Shown here in pieces: positions 15,860 through 24,507 of a stretch of DNA of 64,000 nucleotides. Origin of the DNA: RGDT01 sp964630925. GTDB lineage: Bacteria; Planctomycetota; Planctomycetia; Gemmatales; Gemmataceae. A model generated the notes under the pieces. That model searched no databases. It worked only from the letters and a program-made list of their open reading frames with translations, and was not told the DNA's origin. Made by a program: the position numbers and the translations under genes. Location of the stretch: positions 9,006-73,005 of the forward strand of contig CAZVZK010000040.1 of NCBI GenBank assembly GCA_964630925.1. Direction: 5' to 3'. Each line of letters starts with the position of its first letter. The stretch's first letter is position 1.

Positions 15860-16807
15860 ATGGCAGGCAAGAACAACGGCGTGGCGAGCAACGGCCACCC
15901 CAACGGCTCGGCGAACAACGGGCACAAGAACGCCACGGACCACAAGGCCAACGGCGTGGGGACGAACGGCCACGCGAACGACACGGCGGCGGACGACAGG
16001 AAGCCGGCCGAGGGCCGCGCCCCCGATGGGCGGTTCACGGTGGGGAATGCGGGCGGCCCTGGCAACCCGTTCGCGCGGCGGACGGCGATGATGAGGAAGG
16101 CGATCTCGGAGGCGGTGACGCCCGAGGAGATGGCCGCCGTGGCGCGGGTCATGCTCGACAGGGCTCTGGCCGGCGACGTGGCCGCCGCACGCTGGCTGGC
16201 CGGGTACAACGCCGGCAGGCACATGCACGGCGCGGACCCCGACACGCTGGACGCGCACGAGCTGAGGGTGCGGCGTGAGGGCGTCGCCACCGTGGAGGAC
16301 ATGAAGGCGCTGTTCGAGCGGATGCCGGCCTCGGTCATGTGCGAGCTGGCGGCGAAGGTGGCCGAGGGGGTGCGCCGGCACATGGCGGAGGCGTTCGAGG
16401 GCGGGGTGCGCCGGCAGACGGCGAACGAGGAGAAGGGGGCGGAGCTGGAGCCGGAGAAGGCGGGGCCCTACATGGCCAGCAAGGCCGACTGGGCGCCCGA
16501 CTGGATGCGCGAGGGTCGCGGGATGCCGGAGGAGCTGTTCGACGTGTGCCGTGCCTCGCCCATCTGGATGCCGGACCAGCACGGGCACGACCGGGTGCCG
16601 CACGCCTACGCGGCCTTCCTGCGCGAGATGCGCGCCGGGCTGGTGGGGGGCCTGCCGGGTGGCGTGAAGGCGGGCAATGAGTGCCATCTCGTGACACCGG
16701 CCGATGACAAACGGGGAAAGAGCCAGGGGCAGAAGAACGGCAAGGCGGGCGAGAACGGGGCGGCTCACCTCAAGGACGGCGCGGCGGACGGCAAGGATGG
16801 TCACTGA
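15860..16807 (+). CDS. DUF5681-like/phage-packaging-like hypothetical protein with low-complexity ends
   Basis: 315 residues from the ATG at 15860, which follows a GCGGAG-type Shine-Dalgarno. The N-terminus is Asn/Gly/His/Ala-rich (about 50 residues), then GRFTVGNAGGPGNPFARR and a helical segment containing AALAxxDVAAARWLAGY-like sequence. This resembles the GxSGNPxGRP-type start of DUF5681 and terminase-small-subunit-like proteins. The C-terminus is again low-complexity (Gly, Lys, Asp, Asn). A phage or mobile-element origin is possible, but no neighbouring phage gene was seen. Function unknown. Confidence 0.6.
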   Translation: MAGKNNGVASNGHPNGSANNGHKNATDHKANGVGTNGHANDTAADDRKPAEGRAPDGRFTVGNAGGPGNPFARRTAMMRKAISEAVTPEEMAAVARVMLDRALAGDVAAARWLAGYNAGRHMHGADPDTLDAHELRVRREGVATVEDMKALFERMPASVMCELAAKVAEGVRRHMAEAFEGGVRRQTANEEKGAELEPEKAGPYMASKADWAPDWMREGRGMPEELFDVCRASPIWMPDQHGHDRVPHAYAAFLREMRAGLVGGLPGGVKAGNECHLVTPADDKRGKSQGQKNGKAGENGAAHLKDGAADGKDGH

Positions 16808-16932
16808 TCGCCGGATTTGCCTGGGCTGGAGAGAGGGGGGATGGATGATGAAGGCGTGGCCGGCCGGCGCGTCGGCGTGGGCGGTACGGGCGGGGCCGCC
16901 GCGGAGCGCCCGTCACCGGGGCCGATTCCCCC

Positions 16933-16938
16933 TATACT
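16933..16938 (+). promoter_or_regulatory. Putative -10 element (TATACT)
   Basis: TATACT lies 26 nt before the ATG of the PQQ beta-propeller gene at 16965. Confidence 0.45.
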
Positions 16939-16964
16939 CTCCACACCCACCGCGAGGCCCCGCC

Positions 16965-18152
16965 ATGCTCCCCCTCCTCCTGCTCTTCGCCGCCGACTGG
17001 CCCCAGTGGCGCGGGCCGGGCCGCGACAACGTCTGGCCCGTCAAGGACTTCCCCGCCCGCCTGCCCGAGAAGCTCACCCACCGGTGGAAGCAGCCCATCG
17101 GCGGGGGCTACGGCGGCATCAGCGTCGCCGGGGGACGTGTCTTCGTCATGGACCGCCAGAAGACGCCGAAGGAGTGCGAGCGTGTCCTGTGCCTCGACGC
17201 CGACACCGGCAAGACCGTCTGGGAGCACGCCTACCCCGTCGCCTACAAGAAGCTCGACTACGGCAACGGCCCGCGCTGCACGCCCACCGTCCACGCGGGC
17301 CGGGTCTACACCCTCGGCGCGCTGGGGCACCTGTGCTGCCTCGACGCCAGGGACGGCAAGGTGGTCTGGGGGCGCGACACGGGCAAGGATTTCAAGGGCA
17401 CCGTGCCGACGTGGGGCCACTCCTGCTCGCCGCTCGTGGACGGCAAGCGTCTCATCGTCCAGGTGGGCGGCGAGAAGGCGTTGCTCGTCGCCCTGGACCT
17501 CGCCACGGGCAAAGAGGTCTGGCGCGCCCTCGACGACCCGCCCGGCTACGCGTCGCCGGTCATCCACGGCGAGGAGATCCTGTACTTCACGCCGAAGCAC
17601 GTCGCCTCGGTCGGACGCGAGAAGGGCGAGGAACGCTGGAAGGTGCCGTTCGAGGGCATCCAGTACGGCGTGTCCATCACCGACCTCGTGGTCGCCGACG
17701 GGGTGGTGCTGGCGGGCAATTACTGGTCGGGCAGCAAGGGCATCCGGCTGGGGAAGAAGCCGGAGGTCGTCTGGGAGGGCAAGCAGCTCAGCCTGCTGAT
17801 GTGCACGCCCCTGGTGAAGGGGAAGCACGCCTACGCGCTGGACCGTTTCAAGGGGCTGAAATGCCTCGAGGTGGCGACGGGCAAGGTCCTGTGGGAGAAC
17901 GAGCACGTCACCCCGCGCGGCACGAACCCGCACGCGAGCCTGGCCTGGGTGGGCGACCCGAAGGACGGCCGCGCGTTGATCCTCAACACGCCGGGCGAGC
18001 TGCTGCTGGTCAAGCTGACGCCCGAGAAGATCGAGTACCTGGGCAAGGCGGCGCTGGTGGGCAAGACGTGGGCGCATGTGGGCCTGGGGGGCGGCTGCGC
18101 GTTCGCCCGCAACGACACCGAGATCGTCTGCGTACCGCTGTTGGGGAAATGA
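16965..18152 (+). CDS. PQQ-like beta-propeller (outer membrane BamB/quinoprotein-type) protein
   Basis: 395 residues starting at MLPLLLLFAADWPQWRGPGRD. A short hydrophobic signal is followed by the planctomycete WPQWRGPxRD motif that opens many exported PQQ-repeat proteins. Repeats of the form LDxxTGKxxW recur (CLDADTGKTVW, CLDARDGKVVW, ALDLATGKEVW, CLEVATGKVLW), each forming a propeller blade. No CxxCH heme motif is present. Probably a periplasmic scaffold or a quinoprotein without proven activity. The ATG was chosen over an upstream frame extension because a TATACT element and GCGAGG lie just before it. Confidence 0.8.
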   Translation: MLPLLLLFAADWPQWRGPGRDNVWPVKDFPARLPEKLTHRWKQPIGGGYGGISVAGGRVFVMDRQKTPKECERVLCLDADTGKTVWEHAYPVAYKKLDYGNGPRCTPTVHAGRVYTLGALGHLCCLDARDGKVVWGRDTGKDFKGTVPTWGHSCSPLVDGKRLIVQVGGEKALLVALDLATGKEVWRALDDPPGYASPVIHGEEILYFTPKHVASVGREKGEERWKVPFEGIQYGVSITDLVVADGVVLAGNYWSGSKGIRLGKKPEVVWEGKQLSLLMCTPLVKGKHAYALDRFKGLKCLEVATGKVLWENEHVTPRGTNPHASLAWVGDPKDGRALILNTPGELLLVKLTPEKIEYLGKAALVGKTWAHVGLGGGCAFARNDTEIVCVPLLGK

Positions 18153-18163
18153 CGCCGGCATGC

Positions 18164-18169
18164 TACAAT
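18164..18169 (+). promoter_or_regulatory. Putative -10 element (TACAAT)
   Basis: TACAAT lies 39 nt before the ATG at 18209, just after the stop codon of the propeller gene. Confidence 0.5.
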
Positions 18170-18208
18170 AGGCGCATTGAACGGAAGAAATGAGGAAGCA
18201 GACGGCAC

Positions 18209-18970
18209 ATGAGCCAACCGGACAACGACAAGAAGCGGTGGGACGATCTGTTCGCCGACCTGAACGTGCCCGAGCCCGCCCCGGCGGCCCCCGCGCCGGC
18301 CCCGGCGGCGGCCGAGGCCGCCCCTGCGGCGCCTGCGGAGGCGCCGGCCGAGGAGGCGCCGGTCAAGAAGACGCGCAAGCGCAAGGCGTCGGCGGACGAC
18401 ACGGCGGAGCCGGCCAAGCCGCGCCGCCGCAAGGCGAAGCCGGCCTCCGAAGAGGCGCCGCCCGAGGAGGCGCCGGCACCGCCGGCGCCCGAGCCCGTCC
18501 CGGAGGAGCCGCCCCCCGCGCCGATGGCCGAGGAGGCCCCGCCCCCGGCCCCCGTGGCCGACGAGGACGCCCCGCCCCCCGCGTTGAACGAGGAAGCCCC
18601 CCCGCCCGTGGCCGAGGCCGCGTTGGCGGCCGCGGCGTCTGTGACGGCGCCCGAGGCCAGGCCGGAGAGGGCCGAAGGCGACGAGGACCGTCCGCGGCGC
18701 AAGCGCAGGCGGAGGCGGCGTAAGAAGGGCGGGGAGGGCCGTGACGAGGCGGCCCCCGGCGCGCCCCTCGTGTCCGCCGGCGACGACGGCGACGATGAGG
18801 AGGGGGACGAGGCCCCCGCCGCCGAGGCCGAGGACGAGGTGGTCGGCGAGTCGGAGGGGGTGCCCACGGCCGCCGACGAGGACGAGGAGGAGTTCGAGGA
18901 CCTCACCGACCTGCCGGTGCCGGTGTGGGCGGACCTCGTCGCCTCGCTGTACCGGCCCCAGGACCGCTGA
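18209..18970 (+). CDS. Low-complexity Pro/Ala/Glu-rich protein with basic patches
   Basis: 253 residues, almost wholly disordered. A short ordered N-terminus (KKRWDDLFADLNV) is followed by long Ala/Pro/Glu stretches, a KKTRKRK patch, a dense Arg/Lys patch near residue 165 (RRKRRRRRRKK) and an acidic stretch. The last 20 residues (DLPVPVWADLVASLYRP) look like a short amphipathic docking motif. Basic patches of this kind occur in RNA-associated proteins, but no domain is recognisable. It has its own TACAAT element, and a GNAT gene follows 40 nt downstream, so the two may be co-transcribed. Confidence 0.6.
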   Translation: MSQPDNDKKRWDDLFADLNVPEPAPAAPAPAPAAAEAAPAAPAEAPAEEAPVKKTRKRKASADDTAEPAKPRRRKAKPASEEAPPEEAPAPPAPEPVPEEPPPAPMAEEAPPPAPVADEDAPPPALNEEAPPPVAEAALAAAASVTAPEARPERAEGDEDRPRRKRRRRRRKKGGEGRDEAAPGAPLVSAGDDGDDEEGDEAPAAEAEDEVVGESEGVPTAADEDEEEFEDLTDLPVPVWADLVASLYRPQDR

Positions 18971-19010
18971 ACGCCACCCACCCTGCCCTGCGCCCCCTGA
19001 GCGACCCGCC

Positions 19011-19457
19011 ATGGCCGATGTCATCGTCGATCAACTGGCCCCGGAAGATGTCTCCACGGTGGCCCAACTGTACAACCAGGTCTTCCGCCCGCAGGTGGCG
19101 GAGGACGACCTCGCACGCCGCTACCTGGGCCGCCACAACGTGGTGCAGATGGTGGCGCGTCTGGGCGGCAAGCCCGTCGGCTTCCTGATCGGCTTCGAGG
19201 AGAAGCCGGACATCTTCGCCCTGTGGTTCCTCGGCGTGCTGAGCGCCAACCGCCGTCAGGGCGTGGCGTCGCAGCTCGTGGAGGCGCTGGAGAGCTGGGC
19301 CAAGGAGAACGGCTACGAGGCGCTGTGTTGCGAGTGCTTCAACCAGCAGCGTCCGATGATGCAGTACCTGATCCAGGCCGGCTACGACGTGTCCGGCGTG
19401 CGCTACGACACCTCGCACGGGGAGAACCTCGTCCTGTGGCAGAAGTCGCTGGCGTGA
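19011..19457 (+). CDS. GNAT-family N-acetyltransferase
   Basis: 148 residues with the GNAT fold: beta4 ending in ALWFLGVL followed by the acetyl-CoA pyrophosphate loop NRRQGVASQLVEAL (Q/RxxGxA), then a late Asn/Gln segment (ECFNQQRPMMQYLIQAGY). Three Cys cluster near residue 105 (LCCEC). The substrate could be protein or small molecule. The start is the ATG at 19011; no strong Shine-Dalgarno was seen. Confidence 0.85.
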   Translation: MADVIVDQLAPEDVSTVAQLYNQVFRPQVAEDDLARRYLGRHNVVQMVARLGGKPVGFLIGFEEKPDIFALWFLGVLSANRRQGVASQLVEALESWAKENGYEALCCECFNQQRPMMQYLIQAGYDVSGVRYDTSHGENLVLWQKSLA

Positions 19458-19463
19458 TGGGGC

Positions 19464-19600
19464 GGAAGAGAAGCGAGCCACGGATCAGCACGGAGTAGCA
19501 CGGATCAAGCGGAAGACAAGAAGCAGGCAGGCAGAAGACTCAACGTCTTCTGCCTGCCTTGTTGTTTTCTGCGTTGATCCGAGGCTCGCTTCTCTTCTCC
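19464..19600. repeat. Long imperfect hairpin between convergent genes (CACGGATCA family, copy 1)
   Basis: Outer segments GCGAGCC / GGCTCGC and GATCAA / TTGATC pair, and an inner perfect stem pairs GGCAGGCAGAAGAC with GTCTTCTGCCTGCC around TCAAC. CACGGATCA occurs twice on the left arm. It lies between a plus-strand GNAT gene and a minus-strand Rrf2 gene, so it can act as a bidirectional terminator. A related element is at 59690-59822. Confidence 0.75.
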
Positions 19601-19609
19601 TCGCCCCAC

Positions 19610-20029
19610 TCAGGCCCGGCCGTTGCGGGCGACGAGGTCGCTGAGGCGGACCGTCTCGAGGTGGCGGCGTACCGCCTCGGCGGTCTGCTTGCACACGGCC
19701 TCGATGCGGTTGTTCATCGCCGGGTTGCCGTGGCTCTTTGGGCTGCCCTTGAGCGGGTTGATGCCCTCGATGTCGCCGTCCACCGCCTCGATGATCTCAA
19801 GGACCGTGATCTCGTCGGCGGGGCGTGCCAGCTTGTATCCGCCCTTGGGGCCCTTGACCGACTCCAGGACGTTGATCTCGACGAGCTTCGTCAGGACCTT
19901 GAGCAGGAAGCGGGCCGGGATCTTGCGGGTCTCGGCGATGTCGTGCGACGCCACCGCCTTCCTGTCGCTCTTCAGGGCGAGATACGTCACCGCCTGGAGG
20001 GCGTACGTGCTGGCGCTGGTCAGCTTCAT
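19610..20029 (-). CDS. Rrf2-family transcriptional regulator
   Basis: 139 residues starting MKLTSASTYALQAVTYLA, the standard Rrf2 winged-helix beginning, with the recognition region (IPARFLLKVLTKLVEINVLESVKGPKGGY) at about 35-65. Only one Cys (about residue 112) is present, whereas IscR/NsrR-type sensors use three, so an Fe-S cluster is unlikely and the signal is unknown. The ATG at 20029 lies 7 nt after AGGAAGAGG; a GTG two codons upstream is the alternative. Confidence 0.88.
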   Translation of the reverse strand: MKLTSASTYALQAVTYLALKSDRKAVASHDIAETRKIPARFLLKVLTKLVEINVLESVKGPKGGYKLARPADEITVLEIIEAVDGDIEGINPLKGSPKSHGNPAMNNRIEAVCKQTAEAVRRHLETVRLSDLVARNGRA

Positions 20030-20169
20030 GGCCACCTCTTCCTTGAACGGGGCGTCCGGCAGGCCCCGCCGTCAGTGCTGTCTCGGGAAGATGCGCCCGC
20101 CCCTGCCGAAGGAGGACGCCGATCCATTCCCCTTGCCTCAACCTATGGGGATCGCCGGGCCCGGCAACC

Positions 20170-21483
20170 TCACGCCCCCCCGTAATCCCTGGGGGTGAAT
20201 TCGACGCCGATCACGCACTGCGCCGGCACCATCCGCCCCTTGTGCTCCACCAGCCCCCGACGCAGATGCACCCGCCAGAGCAGCCGGCCCTTGTGCGCCG
20301 CCAGGCCGTCCATCACCTTCCTGTTGTCGCCGTCCGTGCAGATGAATGAATCCAGCTCCTCCCCAGGCCTCAGCGTCGGCATGAACGCCTGCCTGCCCTC
20401 CACCCACTCGCGGTTGTCCCGGCTGCCACGCGGGTACCACTTCGCCGGCCCGCCGAAGAAGTCGGCCTTGCCGGCATGCAGGATCGTCAGCGGCACCGCC
20501 CCGGCCCCGTCCCACCAGCGGTCGAAGTAGTTGTCCATCGGCGCGAACGAGTAGTCCTCCGCCACGTTCTTGATGCGCAGGCGCAGCACCAGCGACGGGC
20601 CCTGCATCGGCTCGGGGTTCGACCCGGCGACGATGACCCTCAGGATCCGCTTCTCGACGCCCAGGGGCGTCACCTCCACGTCGCCCACGCGGATCGTGTC
20701 CTTGAGCTTGACGTGCAGGTGGGCCGGCAGCGGGGCGAGGGCGTCGGCTTTCTTGAAGCCCATCGTCAGCTTCTTGCCCTTCTCGACGCCGGGCCTGTCG
20801 CCGTCCAGGTCGGGGAAGCGGTCGAACAGGCTGGGCGGCACCGTCGCCAGACGCAGATACAGGAAGACGGCGAACGCGGTCGCCGCGACCGCCCACAGGA
20901 ACAGCGGCAGGATCACCAGCGGGAGGAACATGCCGGCGCCGGCGGCCTCCCGCGCCTTGCGCGGGATGGTCATCGCCGGGGCCTGCTCGGCGGGCGCCTC
21001 GGGCGCCGCCGCGGACTGGGTCGGCGCGATGTGGTCCTGCTGGGCGACGGTGGATGGCGACCAGTGGGCCGTCTCGCCGTTGAGCGGCGTGTGGACGGTG
21101 GGCGGGAGGGGGGCGGCCGGCTCCGGGACGTGGACGGTGGGCGCCGGCTCCGGGGCCGGCGATGCGGGCGCCGGCTCGGGCGGCGGCGTCGCGGGCCAGG
21201 GGGCGGGCGCCGGCTCGCGGGGGATCTCGATGCGTGGGGCCGCGGCCTCGCCGAAGAGGGAGTCGCTCATCGCGCCGGGCTGGGTGAAGATGTCGTCGTG
21301 GCGTTCGGGCTGGAAGACGGCGGGGCCTGGGGCCGGCTGCGGCGGGGCGAGGTCGGGCGCCGCCGCCGTCGGCGCGACGACGACCTGCTGGCAGTGCGGG
21401 CACCGCACCTGCTGGCCCAGGAAATCGGCGCCGACCGCCATCAGGCCGTGGCAGTGTCCGCACTGGAAATTCAGCGTCTGCAT
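20170..21483 (-). CDS. MJ0042-type zinc-ribbon membrane protein with Pro/Ala-rich linker
   Basis: 437 residues. The N-terminus has CGHC (8-11) and CPHC (28-31), the MJ0042/zinc-ribbon pattern common in planctomycetes. A disordered Pro/Ala/Glu linker (about 40-175) leads to one transmembrane helix (about 185-215) and a C-terminal beta-rich domain of about 220 residues with the DxxFDRWWDG motif, probably extracytoplasmic. The function of the C-terminal domain is not recognised. The gene follows bioD by 51 nt on the same strand and may be a trailing member of that transcript. Confidence 0.7.
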   Translation of the reverse strand: MQTLNFQCGHCHGLMAVGADFLGQQVRCPHCQQVVVAPTAAAPDLAPPQPAPGPAVFQPERHDDIFTQPGAMSDSLFGEAAAPRIEIPREPAPAPWPATPPPEPAPASPAPEPAPTVHVPEPAAPLPPTVHTPLNGETAHWSPSTVAQQDHIAPTQSAAAPEAPAEQAPAMTIPRKAREAAGAGMFLPLVILPLFLWAVAATAFAVFLYLRLATVPPSLFDRFPDLDGDRPGVEKGKKLTMGFKKADALAPLPAHLHVKLKDTIRVGDVEVTPLGVEKRILRVIVAGSNPEPMQGPSLVLRLRIKNVAEDYSFAPMDNYFDRWWDGAGAVPLTILHAGKADFFGGPAKWYPRGSRDNREWVEGRQAFMPTLRPGEELDSFICTDGDNRKVMDGLAAHKGRLLWRVHLRRGLVEHKGRMVPAQCVIGVEFTPRDYGGA

Positions 21484-21534
21484 GGTGTTCCGTCCTGCCC
21501 CTGGGCCGTCCGGCCGTGCCCTCTGTTCTATCGC

Positions 21535-22161
21535 TCACCCCGACAGCGACCACCAATCGACATCCGGCGTCGGGGCCGCCGCGCCGTGCGCCAGCACCGT
21601 CAGCACCGGCACGCCACGGCGGCGCATCTCGTCCACCGCCGTCAGCGCCGCCAGGCCCACGACGGGCTCCGTCTCGCTGACGACCACACCGGCGACCTTC
21701 AACCCGCGGTGCCGGGCGATCTCGACCGTCATCAGCGTGTGGCTGAGCGTCCCCAGCGACCGGCGGGCGACGATGATGAGGGGGATCGCAAGGAGCTCGG
21801 CGAGGTCGGCCACGGTCATCGAATCCGTCAGCGGGCACAGCAGGCCCCCCACGCCCTCGACCAGGACGGCAGCGGAGTCGGCGAGGCAGGCCGTGTGCAG
21901 CTCGGCGCCGCGGAGGGGCCGCCCCTCCGCCGCCGCCGCCACGGGCGGGGCCGCCGGCTCCTTGAAGACGTAGGGCGTGATGAGATGCGCGGGCTGGCCG
22001 GACGCCTCGGCGAGCGCCAGGGCGTCGGCGTTGCCCCCGGTGGAGACGGGCTTGCGGACGGCGAAGGTGCGGCCCTCGGCCCGCCACTGACGGGCGATGG
22101 CGCAGGTCACGGCCGTCTTGCCGACCCCGGTATCCGTCCCCGTCACGAAGAGGCCGCGCAT
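21535..22161 (-). CDS. bioD: Dethiobiotin synthetase
   Basis: 208 residues beginning MRGLFVTGTDTGVGKTAV, whose GTDTGVGKT is the BioD P-loop. VEGVGGLLCPL is the conserved segment lining the DAPA site. The enzyme closes the ureido ring of dethiobiotin from 7,8-diaminopelargonate, CO2 and ATP in the cytosol. The start lies inside the end of bioA (19-bp overlap), so the two biotin genes are translationally coupled. bioF and bioB are not in this window. Confidence 0.93.
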   Translation of the reverse strand: MRGLFVTGTDTGVGKTAVTCAIARQWRAEGRTFAVRKPVSTGGNADALALAEASGQPAHLITPYVFKEPAAPPVAAAAEGRPLRGAELHTACLADSAAVLVEGVGGLLCPLTDSMTVADLAELLAIPLIIVARRSLGTLSHTLMTVEIARHRGLKVAGVVVSETEPVVGLAALTAVDEMRRRGVPVLTVLAHGAAAPTPDVDWWSLSG

Positions 22162-23429
22162 CCCACCTCCGAAATCGCCTCGTGGGCCACCTCGCACAGA
22201 CGGTCCAGCGTCGCCGGGTCGATGCCGAGGGGCGGCATCAGGACGACCACGTCGCCGAGCGGGCGGATCAGCACGCCGCGCCCGCGTGCCAGCTTGCAGA
22301 CGGCGCGAGCGGAGCCGGGGCGTGACAGTTCGACGCCGGCGAGCATGCCACGGTTCCGCACCTCGCGCACCAGGGGCAGGTCACGCATCCGGGCGAGGTG
22401 GTGCTGGAAGCGTTCGATCTTCGGCGGGAGGGCGGGCAGGCCGGAGGGGCCGAGGAGTTTCTCCAGGCTGGCGAGGGCGACGGCGCAGCCGAGCTGGTTG
22501 CCGGTGAAGGTGTGGCCGTGGTGGAAGGTGCGGCCCGCCTCCGGCGGGCCGAGGAAGGCGCTGAAGATGTCTTCCGTGGTGAGGGTGGCGGCGAGGGGGA
22601 GGTAGCCGCCGGTGAGGCCCTTGGCGAGGCACAGGAAGTCGGGCGATACGTCCTCCTGCTGGCAGGCGAAGAGGGTGCCGGTGCGTCCGAAGCCGACGGC
22701 GACCTCGTCGAGGATGAGGAGGACGCCACACTCACGCGTCACCTCGCGGACGCGGCGGAGGTAGCCGTCCGGCGCGGTCATCATGCCGGCGGCGCACTGG
22801 ACGAGCGGCTCCAGGACGACGGCGGCCAGCTCGTCAGCGTGTTCGCGCACCAGGGCGGTTATCTGGTCGGCGTCGCCGGGGCGGGCGTGGATGACGGGGA
22901 AGAGGAGCGGCGCGAAGAGGTGATGGAAGCGGGCGAGGTCGCCGACTGCGACGCTGCCGAGGGTGTCGCCGTGGTACGCGGACGTGAGCGAGAGGTATTT
23001 GGACTTCCTGGGCCGTGGCGTGGGGCACTGCCGCCAGTATTGAAATGCCATCTTGATGGCGGACTCGACGGCGGTGGCGCCGTCGTCGGAGTAGAAGACG
23101 CGCGTGAGGCCGGGGGGGGCGTTCTCGACGAGGCGGCGGGCGAGGACGATGGAAGGCACGTTGGCCTGGCCCAGGAGCGTGGAGTGGGCGACGCGGCCGA
23201 GCTGCTCGCGGATGGCGTCGTCCAGCTCGGGGACGCGGTGGCCGTGGACGTTGCACCACAGGGAGGAGGAGCCGTCGATGTACGCCCTGCCGTCGAGGTC
23301 GAAGAGGAGGCAGCCGTCGGCGCGGGAGATGATGATTGGCAGGTCGGCCATGTAGGGCGTCATGGGCGTGAACGGGTGCCAGACGTGGTCGCGGTCCCAG
23401 CGTTCGAGGTCGGTGCGCGTCGGTGTCAT
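22143..23429 (-). CDS. bioA: Adenosylmethionine-8-amino-7-oxononanoate aminotransferase
   Basis: 428 residues, fold-type I PLP aminotransferase. Seen: VWHPFTPM near the start, GSSSLWCNVHGH, SDDGATAVE, DEVAVGFGRTGTLF (PLP-binding Asp) and the Schiff-base Lys in LAKGLTGGYLP. It transfers an amino group from SAM to KAPA to make DAPA, the BioD substrate. The ATG at 23429 is preceded by TACAAT with only 6 nt between, and no Shine-Dalgarno, so the mRNA is probably leaderless. Overlaps bioD. Confidence 0.94.
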   Translation of the reverse strand: MTPTRTDLERWDRDHVWHPFTPMTPYMADLPIIISRADGCLLFDLDGRAYIDGSSSLWCNVHGHRVPELDDAIREQLGRVAHSTLLGQANVPSIVLARRLVENAPPGLTRVFYSDDGATAVESAIKMAFQYWRQCPTPRPRKSKYLSLTSAYHGDTLGSVAVGDLARFHHLFAPLLFPVIHARPGDADQITALVREHADELAAVVLEPLVQCAAGMMTAPDGYLRRVREVTRECGVLLILDEVAVGFGRTGTLFACQQEDVSPDFLCLAKGLTGGYLPLAATLTTEDIFSAFLGPPEAGRTFHHGHTFTGNQLGCAVALASLEKLLGPSGLPALPPKIERFQHHLARMRDLPLVREVRNRGMLAGVELSRPGSARAVCKLARGRGVLIRPLGDVVVLMPPLGIDPATLDRLCEVAHEAISEVGCAASS

Positions 23430-23435
23430 GGTGGC

Positions 23436-23441
23436 ATTGTA
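23436..23441 (-). promoter_or_regulatory. -10 element (TACAAT) of a leaderless bioA transcript
   Basis: On the minus strand TACAAT is followed by GCCACC and then the bioA ATG. The expected +1, about 7 nt after the -10, coincides with the start codon. Confidence 0.6.
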
Positions 23442-23451
23442 CCGCCGGCGG

Positions 23452-24261
23452 TCAGGCGGTGGCCTGCTCGCCCTCGAGGCGTTCCAGCTCGGCGAGATCC
23501 TCGGCGGAGGCCGTGCCGCGGCGGGCCTTCTGGCCCAGCTCGATGATCCGGGCCAGCCGCGTCTCGGCGGTCGAGGCACGGGCCTCGGCGGTGGAGGCGC
23601 GGGCCTCGGCGGTGGAGGCGCGTGTCTCGGCGTTGCTGGCGCGTTTCTCGGCGGCCTCGCGGAAGAGCCTCTCCTCGGCGAGATGGGCCTCCTGACGCTC
23701 CTGGAGGGATTTCAGCTCCTCGAAGGTGAGGAAGGGAGTGCCGTCGGGGTAGGAGACGCGCATCTCGTCGCCCGTCAGGTCGAAGCGGATGCCGAGGCGG
23801 GGGCTGGTGAACGTGTCCTTGAAGGCGATCATCCGCAGTGCGGCCCTGCCGCGGACGTAGACGAGGAGGTCATCGGTGTCGGGGTCGTAGACGTAATACT
23901 CCTCGACGCCGTGGTCGTCGTAGAAGGCCAGCTTGCGGGCCATCTCGCGCCAGTCGTTGCCGGGGGAGTAGACCTCGAAGACGACGGTGAGGGGCACGTC
24001 CCCCTCGCGCCATTGCTGGTAGCTGCCCCGGTCGCCCTTGGGCCTGCCGAAGACGACGTACACGTCCGGGGCCATGCACGTCCTGTCGTCCCCTTCGATG
24101 GGATACCACAAGTTGTCGGCGGCGACGAACACGTCGTCGGCGGCGCGGAAGAGGGCGCAGAGGTTGCCGTAGAGGATGAAGATCCACCGCGCCTGCTTCG
24201 TGTTGTCGGCCATCGGCTTGCCGTCCGACTCCGGGTAGATGACCGCTTGCTTCACCTGCAT
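23452..24261 (-). CDS. Uma2-family (DUF820) putative endonuclease with coiled-coil tail
   Basis: 269 residues. Residues about 25-180 are a Uma2/DUF820 restriction-endonuclease-like fold: APDVYVVFG, VFEVYSPGNDWREMARK and YYVYDPDTDDLLVY, where PD, E and K placement fits the PD-(D/E)XK type. The C-terminus (about 185-269) is a coiled coil containing tandem heptads ASTAEAR. Uma2 proteins are greatly expanded in cyanobacteria and planctomycetes, with unclear biology. AGGAGGGG precedes the ATG. Confidence 0.8.
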   Translation of the reverse strand: MQVKQAVIYPESDGKPMADNTKQARWIFILYGNLCALFRAADDVFVAADNLWYPIEGDDRTCMAPDVYVVFGRPKGDRGSYQQWREGDVPLTVVFEVYSPGNDWREMARKLAFYDDHGVEEYYVYDPDTDDLLVYVRGRAALRMIAFKDTFTSPRLGIRFDLTGDEMRVSYPDGTPFLTFEELKSLQERQEAHLAEERLFREAAEKRASNAETRASTAEARASTAEARASTAETRLARIIELGQKARRGTASAEDLAELERLEGEQATA

Positions 24262-24331
24262 CGCGAGACCCCTCCTGGCCGGTGCCAGGATACCGCGCCG
24301 CGCGTCCCGGCAGCAAGGGCGGGCGGAACGG

Positions 24332-24426
24332 CCTCACCCCGCCGGGTTGCGGAGGAGCCTGTCCGGCGAGACGCCCTCCATGAAGCCGGCCCGCAGGAAC
24401 GACTCGTTGGCCGTGTTCTCCAGTAG
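24332..24426 (-). pseudogene. Duplicated 3' tail of the proline dehydrogenase gene (left direct repeat)
   Basis: 95 nt matching 27155-27249 at 90 of 95 positions. On the minus strand it encodes the last residues of the dehydrogenase, from LLENTANESF through the RNPAG stop. All five differences are synonymous. The rest of the gene is absent here. With the intact copy it brackets 2728 bp holding three genes. Confidence 0.85.
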
Positions 24427-24507
24427 ATGCACCGGCGCCTCATCCCCATCGTCACCTCGACACCTCGGGATACGATGACCGGGCGGCCCGCGCCGGAGGA
24501 TCCTTCC

